The notes under the pieces were generated by a model. It was not told where the DNA came from. It did no database searches and saw only the letters and a list, made by a program, of their open reading frames with translations. A DNA stretch of 9,953 nucleotides from contig JBBRPS010000357.1 of NCBI GenBank assembly GCA_038227745.1, forward strand, positions 1 through 9,953, read 5' to 3'. Position 1 is the stretch's first letter. Every line of letters starts with the position of its first letter. The position numbers were made by a program, and so were the translations under genes. Source of the DNA: DASPXY01 sp038227745. Its GTDB lineage: Bacteria > Planctomycetota > Planctomycetia > Gemmatales > Gemmataceae. Positions 5,142 through 9,953 of the stretch are shown here, piece by piece.

Positions 5142-6626
5142 ATGCGGCGAAGAGCGAGTTCCTTTGTCCGCCTTTTCCTGGCGGTGCTGCACGGCTGGCT
5201 GGCGGTCACCGGCGCCCCCCTCGGCGCCCAGTACCCGCAGCGGCCGGCGGCCCCGGGTTTCCCCGCCCTGGCGCCCCTCCTGTACGTGCGCTTCCCCGGG
5301 CCGGACGGCATGCGCGTCACCTTCTACCGCGGCGGCGGCAGGCCCGAGACGCTCGTCGCGCCCTTCACGGTCGGGCTGCGGCCCGGCTACGTCTACCGCC
5401 TCCAGGTCGCGAACCTCCCCGCTGACCCCAGCCTGGTCCTCGCCCCGACGTTGGAGGTACGCGGCTCGGTGCCGATGCCGGTCAAGATGGCGCGCGACAA
5501 CCCCGCGACCCTGCCGCTGACCGCGGACGACTTCGCCGCCGTCCGGGCGGGGGCGCTGGTCACGCGCGTCATCACCGTCGAGCCACCCGGCGACGCCTAC
5601 CCGGAGGCGACCCGGCCCGACCGCCCGCTGGAGTTCAGTGCGCCGCCGGGGCAGGAGGCGCTCGAGGAGGCGCGGCGGCACGGCCGTACGCTGCTGGTGA
5701 TGCGCGTCGGCCAGCGCCAGCTCAGTCTCGCGGAATTGACGTCGCAGGGCGTGCCCGGCACGGTCCTCTTGCCGAACGAGCGGTTCCTGCCCCCGCCGCG
5801 CGACCTGCCGTGGGTGCCGTGGACGTGCGCGCCGGTGTCCGACCCGCGCCTCGGGCCGATCCCGCCGACGTCCGAGATCTGTTTCCACGACGGCGGCGAC
5901 GTCGGCCCGCGCGCGGGCTTCGACCGCCAGGGCCGGTTGACGGGCCTGGACCCGTCGGACACCGTCGCGGAGTACGCCGACAGCCAGGGCCGTCGCCGTC
6001 TCGCGATCTCCAACCGCGTGTGCCTGTGCGTGCCGCGCTTCGTGGTGACGCGCGGCGAGTCGGTGCCGGTGAGCAACTTCGCCCGCATCGCGCCGGGCCA
6101 GACGACCGCCCCGCTGGCGCCGACGCTGTTCCGCGGCCGCTTCATCACCCTGGAGCAGGATCAGCGCGAGCAGCCGGTCCTGGTGGCGAGCCGGCAGCGG
6201 CCGGGCGGCATCCTGAACACCTTCGAGGCGGCGGTGCTCGGCAAGGTGGAGGGGGTGCGCATTGTCAGTCAGGCGGTCGAGACGGGCGCGGTGACCGGGA
6301 CGTGTCCGAAGCCCGAGGTGGCGGTGCCGGAGAAGCCGTTGAAGCTGATCAAGTGGCCGGACCGCTGTGACGTCCGCGTCGGCGACGTGGTGACGTTCTT
6401 CCTGAAGTACACCAATCACGGGGGTCGGCCGATCACGGACGTGGCCGTGTCGGACAGTCTGACGACGCGGCTGGAGTACGTGCCCGGCAGCGCCCGCTCG
6501 GACCGCAACGCGAACTTCACCACGCAGGCGAACGAAGCCGGTTCGCTCATCCTGCGCTGGGAGATCAACGGCACGCTGCCGCCGGGGCAGAGCGGGGTCG
6601 TGAGTTTCCAGACGCGGGTGCGGTGA
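5142..6626 (+). CDS. Secreted protein with paralogue domain and C-terminal DUF11 domain
   Basis: The product is 494 residues. MRRRASSFVRLFLAVLHGWL and the following AVTGAPLGA make a signal peptide, with likely cleavage before Gln30. Residues 45-190 form a domain homologous to that in the preceding lipoprotein (YVRFPGPDGMRVTF, PGYVYRL, LAPTLEV, PLTADDFAAVRAGALVTRV, EEARRHGRTLLVMRVG). Residues 225-300 are a Cys-containing module (SEICFHDGGD, GRLTGLDPSDTVAEY, SNRVCLCVPRF). Residues 398-494 match a DUF11 repeat domain: LIKWPDRCDVRVGDVVTFFLKYTNHGGRPITDV, then LEYVPGSA and a final GTLPPGQSGVVSFQTRV. DUF11 domains are Ig-like beta sandwiches of exported and surface proteins. GGAGG at 5130-5134, seven bases from the ATG, supports the start. 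Six cysteines (229, 247, 294, 296, 388, 409) remain after processing and may form disulphides. Role unknown; probably cell envelope. Confidence 0.88.
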   Translation: MRRRASSFVRLFLAVLHGWLAVTGAPLGAQYPQRPAAPGFPALAPLLYVRFPGPDGMRVTFYRGGGRPETLVAPFTVGLRPGYVYRLQVANLPADPSLVLAPTLEVRGSVPMPVKMARDNPATLPLTADDFAAVRAGALVTRVITVEPPGDAYPEATRPDRPLEFSAPPGQEALEEARRHGRTLLVMRVGQRQLSLAELTSQGVPGTVLLPNERFLPPPRDLPWVPWTCAPVSDPRLGPIPPTSEICFHDGGDVGPRAGFDRQGRLTGLDPSDTVAEYADSQGRRRLAISNRVCLCVPRFVVTRGESVPVSNFARIAPGQTTAPLAPTLFRGRFITLEQDQREQPVLVASRQRPGGILNTFEAAVLGKVEGVRIVSQAVETGAVTGTCPKPEVAVPEKPLKLIKWPDRCDVRVGDVVTFFLKYTNHGGRPITDVAVSDSLTTRLEYVPGSARSDRNANFTTQANEAGSLILRWEINGTLPPGQSGVVSFQTRVR

Positions 6627-6665
6627 CCGGGGTCGCTGGCATGGACCAGCCCGGACGTCCTGCAG

Positions 6666-6711
6666 GCCCGACGCGCCGGCGAGGGATCCCTCGCCGGCGC
6701 GTCGGGCTTTT
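6666..6711 (+). terminator. Perfect 42-base palindrome with T-run, between convergent genes
   Basis: Bases 6666-6707 read identically on both strands, starting GCCCGACGCG and centred on GGATCC. TTTT follows at 6708-6711, so it should end the plus-strand DUF11 gene (stop at 6626). It lies 11 bases beyond the end of the convergent isomerase gene and could act for both, although the minus-strand side has no T-run. It is a relative of the palindrome at 7628-7682. Confidence 0.8.
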
Positions 6712-6722
6712 CAGGGACGACC

Positions 6723-7562
6723 TTACTCGGCGAGGCACTCGCGCAGGAAGCGGATGCCGTGCGCGATGTCGGCCACGCGCTGCTCCTGGTCGCCGACCTC
6801 GCGCTCGATGCACAGCGGCCCGCGGTAGCCGACCTTCTTCAGCGTCTGCACCCAACGGCGGATGTCCACCTCACCCTTGCCCAGCGGCACCTCCTCGCCC
6901 CACGTCCCCGGCACCTTCGTCCGGATCGCGTCCTTGACGTGGACGCTGCGGATGTCCGGCGCCAGGATCTCCACCGCCCTTATCGGGTCGCCCTTGTCGT
7001 ACAGGAGCATGTTCGCCGGGTCGAAGTTCACCTTCAGGTTCGGGCACTTCAGGTCATCGAGGGTCCGCCGCAGCAGGTCCGCCGTCTCCTGGCCCGTCTC
7101 GAAGGCGACCGTCACGCCCCTGGCTTTCGCCAGGTCGCTCACCTTCGCCAGCGTGTCGAGGAAGGGCTTGCGGTCGGGGTCGCCCGGCTCGGGCAGGAAG
7201 CCGGCGTGCAGCATCAGGTCGTTCACGCCCAGGGCGCGCGTACGGTCCAGCGCCCACTGCAGCCGCTCCAGCCGCTCGGGGCGGAGTTTCGGGTCGCCGA
7301 AGCCGCCCGTCTTCTGAATCGTCTGCGGGGTCGTGTAGTCCTCGCCGGGGAAGCCGAGCATGGCACCGGTCAGGCGGAAGCCGGCGGCGCGGGCGGCCTC
7401 CGGCAGGTGGTCGCCCTCGTCCCAGGCCGCGTGGTGTGGGTCGCCGCACGCGATCTGCACCACGTCGATGCCCAGACGGCCCAGCAGTCGCTGCAGTTCG
7501 GGGATGCTCTTGACCTGCAGCGACCAGCTGCACACGCCGATGGCCAGGGGTTCAATGGTCAT
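6723..7562 (-). CDS. Sugar phosphate isomerase/epimerase (xylose isomerase-like TIM barrel)
   Basis: The product is 279 residues, a normal length for the AP endonuclease 2/xylose isomerase-like TIM-barrel family. The N-terminal strand (LAIGVCSWSLQ) is typical. Four likely metal ligands sit at the ends of successive barrel strands: Glu155 in VAFETGQE, Asp181 in VNFDPANM, His208 in VHVKDA and Glu253 in LCIEREVG. Such proteins are cytoplasmic and isomerise or epimerise keto sugars or inositol derivatives using a divalent metal. The substrate cannot be told from sequence. There is no signal peptide, although planctomycete genomes also carry exported relatives. I chose the ATG at 7562 because GGAG lies eight bases upstream and the family N-terminus begins here. 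The frame stays open to an ATG at 7646, but those residues are coded by intergenic and palindrome sequence. The hflK-like gene ends 196 bases upstream on the same strand, so co-transcription is possible. Confidence 0.9.
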   Translation of the reverse strand: MTIEPLAIGVCSWSLQVKSIPELQRLLGRLGIDVVQIACGDPHHAAWDEGDHLPEAARAAGFRLTGAMLGFPGEDYTTPQTIQKTGGFGDPKLRPERLERLQWALDRTRALGVNDLMLHAGFLPEPGDPDRKPFLDTLAKVSDLAKARGVTVAFETGQETADLLRRTLDDLKCPNLKVNFDPANMLLYDKGDPIRAVEILAPDIRSVHVKDAIRTKVPGTWGEEVPLGKGEVDIRRWVQTLKKVGYRGPLCIEREVGDQEQRVADIAHGIRFLRECLAE

Positions 7563-7627
7563 GGGAGAGACTCCATCGAGGGAAAAGGGGCGGGTCGGAC
7601 AAACGATCCTCGCGCCGGGATGAGTCC

Positions 7628-7682
7628 ACACAAGCCCGAAGCGCAAGCGAGGGATCCCCTCGCTTGCGCTTCGGGCTTGTGT
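7628..7682. repeat. 55-base intergenic palindrome with 26-base arms
   Basis: Bases 7628-7653 are the exact reverse complement of 7657-7682 with ATC between them. The arms begin ACACAAGCCCGAAGCG. Neither flank has a T-run (CCTTCTTTCC on the right), so it is not a textbook terminator, though a stem this strong could halt or protect the transcript coming from the hflK-like gene. From memory, AAGCCCGAAGCGCAAGCGAG palindromes are frequent between planctomycete genes. It is related to the palindrome at 6666-6707. Confidence 0.85.
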
Positions 7683-7758
7683 CCTTCTTTCCCGCGTCGA
7701 ATGTATCCCGGCACTCTACACCAGCGCGCGCGCCGCCGCAAGCAGCCGCCCCGCCCGT

Positions 7759-8700
7759 TCACTTCTTCTTCGGCAGGACGGGCATCTGGGTGATGTCCAG
7801 GCCGCCGGCGCCCAGGCGGTTGTCGAGCAGGTCGATCCGCCCGTTCTGCCGCAGTCGCGCGTACAGCCGGCCCATCTCGTCCCACCACAGCGCGTTGAGG
7901 TAGTACGGGTTGTCCTTCCGCAGCCGCCGGTACTGCGCCAGGCGGGCCTCGAAGTTGTGCGCCTCGGCCTCGGCCATCACGCGCTGTTCGTGGACATAGG
8001 CGGCCGTCATTCTCTCGGTACGGAACTTCTCGGCCTGGGCCGCGCGCCACTTCGCGTCGGCCTCCTGCGACGCCTCATGGACGCGGCGCTCGATGCCCGT
8101 CTCCGCGCGCGTCACGTTCTCGAAGGCGTCCTTGACCTCGGCCGGCGGCGACAGCGACGTGACGCCCGCGTCCTGGACCTTCACGCCCAGGCGGTAGGGC
8201 GCGATCCGCTCCTGCGCCTGGGCGACGAGCCACTGCGGCAGGTCGGCCTTGCCGCGCAGCAGCACCTCATCGACCGTCCGCCCCGCGACCCACTCGGTGA
8301 GGGCGGCCTCGGCGGCGCGGGCGATGAGCGTATCGGCGCGGTCGGCGTGCAGCACGTAATCGACCACCTCGTCCACGTTGATCTTGTAGTCGATCACGAT
8401 CTGCGCGTTCACCAGGTTGTGGTCGCCGGTCAGGAGTTGTCCCGGCGGCGTCGCGCCGTCGGGCTCGTCGCGGTCGGACCTGGCGTAGCCGAGGGTGACG
8501 CGCCGCACCAGATCCACCGCGACGCGGTCCACCCGGTCGAGGCCCCACGGCAGGCCGATGTACAGCCCCGGCCCCGGGCGGTCATCGAGTACGCGGCCGA
8601 GGCGGCGCACGACGGCGATCTCCCCCGGCTGCACCGAGGTGAAGGCGGTCAGCAGCGACACGAGCACGGCGAGAACCACGGCGGCGAGGAGGTAGCGCAT
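7759..8700 (-). CDS. hflK: HflK-like SPFH (band 7) membrane protein
   Basis: The product is 313 residues. An N-terminal membrane helix (MRYLLAAVVLAVLVSLLTAF) leads into an SPFH domain: TSVQPGEIAVVRRLGRVLDD, then GPGLYIGLPWGLDRVDRV, then the HflK-like LLTGDHNLVNAQIVIDYKI (89-107). A charged coiled-coil-like stretch at about 195-262 and a conserved NPYYLNALWWDEM follow. In E. coli, HflK and HflC form a large hetero-oligomeric cage that encloses the FtsH protease and controls its access to membrane substrates, with most of each protein on the outer face. The ATG at 8700 lies one base after the stop of the hflC-like gene. GGAGGG at 8714-8709, inside that gene, is its ribosome binding site, so translation is probably coupled. 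Assignment to the K rather than C subfamily rests on the TGD-x-N motif and on its partner. No ftsH gene is in the window. Confidence 0.88.
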   Translation of the reverse strand: MRYLLAAVVLAVLVSLLTAFTSVQPGEIAVVRRLGRVLDDRPGPGLYIGLPWGLDRVDRVAVDLVRRVTLGYARSDRDEPDGATPPGQLLTGDHNLVNAQIVIDYKINVDEVVDYVLHADRADTLIARAAEAALTEWVAGRTVDEVLLRGKADLPQWLVAQAQERIAPYRLGVKVQDAGVTSLSPPAEVKDAFENVTRAETGIERRVHEASQEADAKWRAAQAEKFRTERMTAAYVHEQRVMAEAEAHNFEARLAQYRRLRKDNPYYLNALWWDEMGRLYARLRQNGRIDLLDNRLGAGGLDITQMPVLPKKK

Positions 8701-8701
8701 G

Positions 8702-9793
8702 TCACTGCCCTCCGCCGGGCTGGGACGGGCCTTGCGGCCCGCGTTCCTTCTTCCCCGGGGCGGGCGGCGCGGCGGGGGCCAGGCCGGCCGCGGTCGGCGC
8801 GCCGGTAATCCCCGGCGGCATGGCGCCGGGGGTGCCGTTGGGCACCGGCGGCGAGAACAACAGGTCGAAGATGGGGCGGTGCGTCGAGAGCAGCAGCAGC
8901 GCCTTGTTCTCGCCGAGGATGCTCTGCATCTTCTCCATCTTCTTGAGGAAGACGTAGAACTCGGGATCCTGGCTGTGCGCCCGGTTGCGGATCAGGTCGG
9001 CGTCGGTGTCGGCCTGACCCTTGAGGATCTTCTCCTGGGCGCGGGCCTTGGCGAGGAGGTCGCGCACCTTCTCGTCGGCCTCGGTCTTGATGTCCGCCGC
9101 CTTCTTCGAGCCCTCGCTGGCGTAGTAGGCGGCCTTGCGATCGCGCTCACTCTTGATGCGGGCGAAGATCGACTCGCGCACCTGCTGCGGGTGGTTGAAA
9201 CGGCGCAGGCGGACGTCCACCAGTTCGACGCCGTACTCGTCGCGCGCCTGCGTCTGCAGGCCGGCCATCAGGCGCTGGCGCAGGCTCTCCATCGTGCGAT
9301 CGACGCGGTGCTCGCCCTTCTCGGTTTCCGTGGTGATGAGGTCGTCCATGCGCATCTGGCCGACGAGGGCGCCGAGTTGGCTGTTGAGGCGCTGGCCGAG
9401 GATGGTGCGGGCGCGGTCGGGCGTGCCCATGCGGCGGATGAAGCGATCGACGGCGCCGGCGTCCGCGTCCTTGCCGACGATGCGCCAGCAGACGTACGCC
9501 TCGACGGTCAGCGTCTTGTCGATGGTCTTGCCGTCGGGGTCGTGGGTGAGCAGTTCGGTGGCGGGCAGGTCGAAGTGCTGCAGGCGGCGGTCGAGGCGCT
9601 GGACGGACTGGACGGGCCACGGCCAGCGGAAGTGCAGCCCGGCATCGCTGTCCTGCGCCCCGCCGTCGTAGGTCGCCACGGGGGCGCCGAACTGCGTGAC
9701 GTAGACGAACTCCGTCGGGTCCACCGTGAAGACCGACATGCGGGCCACGACGAGGAGCACGACGACGCCGAGCGTCAGCCAGAAGATACGCAT
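8702..9793 (-). CDS. hflC: HflC-like SPFH (band 7) membrane protein with Pro/Gly/Ala tail
   Basis: The product is 363 residues. A membrane helix (residues 3-20) precedes an SPFH domain: SVFTVDPTEFVYVTQFG (20-36), DAGLHFRWPWPVQSVQRLDRRLQ (50-72), LLTHDPDGKTIDKTLTVEAYVCWRI (81-105). HflC-like features follow: RARTILGQRLNSQLG (127-141), VELVDVRLRRFNHP and ESIFARIKSERDRKAA. A helical stretch (about 207-300) matches the cage-forming coiled coil of the family. Residues 315-363 form a Pro/Gly/Ala-rich tail absent from E. coli HflC, with lysines near its end. The ATG at 9793 is preferred because GAGG (9806-9803) sits nine bases upstream; an ATG at 9808 would add only five residues and lacks a good site. 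This is the first gene of the pair, the reverse of the E. coli hflK-hflC order. The role is the same membrane-protease modulation. Confidence 0.88.
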   Translation of the reverse strand: MRIFWLTLGVVVLLVVARMSVFTVDPTEFVYVTQFGAPVATYDGGAQDSDAGLHFRWPWPVQSVQRLDRRLQHFDLPATELLTHDPDGKTIDKTLTVEAYVCWRIVGKDADAGAVDRFIRRMGTPDRARTILGQRLNSQLGALVGQMRMDDLITTETEKGEHRVDRTMESLRQRLMAGLQTQARDEYGVELVDVRLRRFNHPQQVRESIFARIKSERDRKAAYYASEGSKKAADIKTEADEKVRDLLAKARAQEKILKGQADTDADLIRNRAHSQDPEFYVFLKKMEKMQSILGENKALLLLSTHRPIFDLLFSPPVPNGTPGAMPPGITGAPTAAGLAPAAPPAPGKKERGPQGPSQPGGGQ

Positions 9794-9869
9794 GATGCCA
9801 TCCCTCATATCTCAAAATCGGCGTCGGTTAGATCCGTTTGCGTTCGGGTGGAGCGGGCGCTTTGGAGTG

Positions 9870-9953
9870 CGGCGCTCGGCGCCGCTTTCGCTCTTTCTTT
9901 TCTGCCCCCCGAGGCCCGAAAAAAAGAAAGACAGAAAGCGGCGCCGAGCGCCG
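9870..9953. repeat. Large inverted repeat reaching the window end
   Basis: CGGCGCTCGGCGCCGCTTTC at 9870-9889 pairs exactly with 9934-9953. After a two-base mismatch, TCTTTCTTTT (9892-9901) pairs with 9922-9931. This gives a stem of about 30 pairs with a 20-base loop. The stem has A/T tracts near the loop and G+C tracts at its base, the opposite of a terminator. The sequence stops at the right arm, so the repeat may extend further. It lies about 75 bases upstream of the hflC-like start. I found no convincing promoter in the A+T-poor gap 9794-9869. Confidence 0.7.

Noticed and set aside
2499..6419. A 1306-residue minus-strand open frame
   Set aside because: It is antisense to the lipoprotein and DUF11 genes and out of frame with the LolA-like gene. 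Its product is Arg/Ala/Gly/His-rich with no family features, an effect of high G+C content.
7563..7646. Upstream ATG at 7646 for the isomerase
   Set aside because: It would place the start inside the intergenic palindrome. The ATG at 7562 has a ribosome binding site and matches the family N-terminus.

Overview
The window looks like a piece of a high-G+C planctomycete chromosome, most likely of the Gemmata/Gemmataceae type. No rRNA or marker gene is present to prove this. The clues are a CxxCH domain fragment of a kind I associate with planctomycetes, a lipoprotein/DUF11 pair rich in Pro and Gly, and short perfect palindromes ending in GCCC...GGGC between genes. No tRNA, rRNA, CRISPR array, transposase or phage gene is visible.

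Left part (1-1253). About 500 bases hold no convincing gene but are full of repeats: a GCAA-loop hairpin, a two-unit 41-base tandem repeat, and five copies of a CGGGC(C/G)GA(G/A)T element spaced 52-63 bases apart. This runs directly into a 5'-truncated, compositionally different CxxCH (haem-c-like) protein fragment on the + strand. A G-rich REP-like dyad and a strong hairpin follow before the next gene.

Middle part (1254-6711). A minus-strand radical SAM gene of the PA0069/Rv2578c type and a minus-strand exported LolA-fold-like gene come first. A divergent 139-base promoter region separates the latter from two plus-strand genes. The first of these is a lipoprotein with a Met-Gly-Pro-rich tail. 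The second is a secreted protein ending in a DUF11 domain. The two share a homologous domain, so they look like a diverged tandem pair acting at the cell envelope. Each is followed by a perfect GC-rich hairpin with a T-run.

Right part (6723-9953). All genes are on the minus strand. An SPFH pair comes first in transcription order: an hflC-like gene (with a long Pro/Gly/Ala tail), then an hflK-like gene one base downstream. These would form a membrane complex that regulates FtsH-type proteolysis. Further downstream, past a 55-base palindrome, lies a TIM-barrel sugar phosphate isomerase/epimerase. A large inverted repeat lies upstream of the hflC-like gene and reaches the window end.

The strongest non-gene signal is that the palindromes at 6666-6707 and 7628-7682 are relatives that differ at three positions per arm, with each change matched in the opposite arm. 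Structure therefore appears to be what is conserved. The strongest gene-level signal is the lipoprotein/DUF11 pair.
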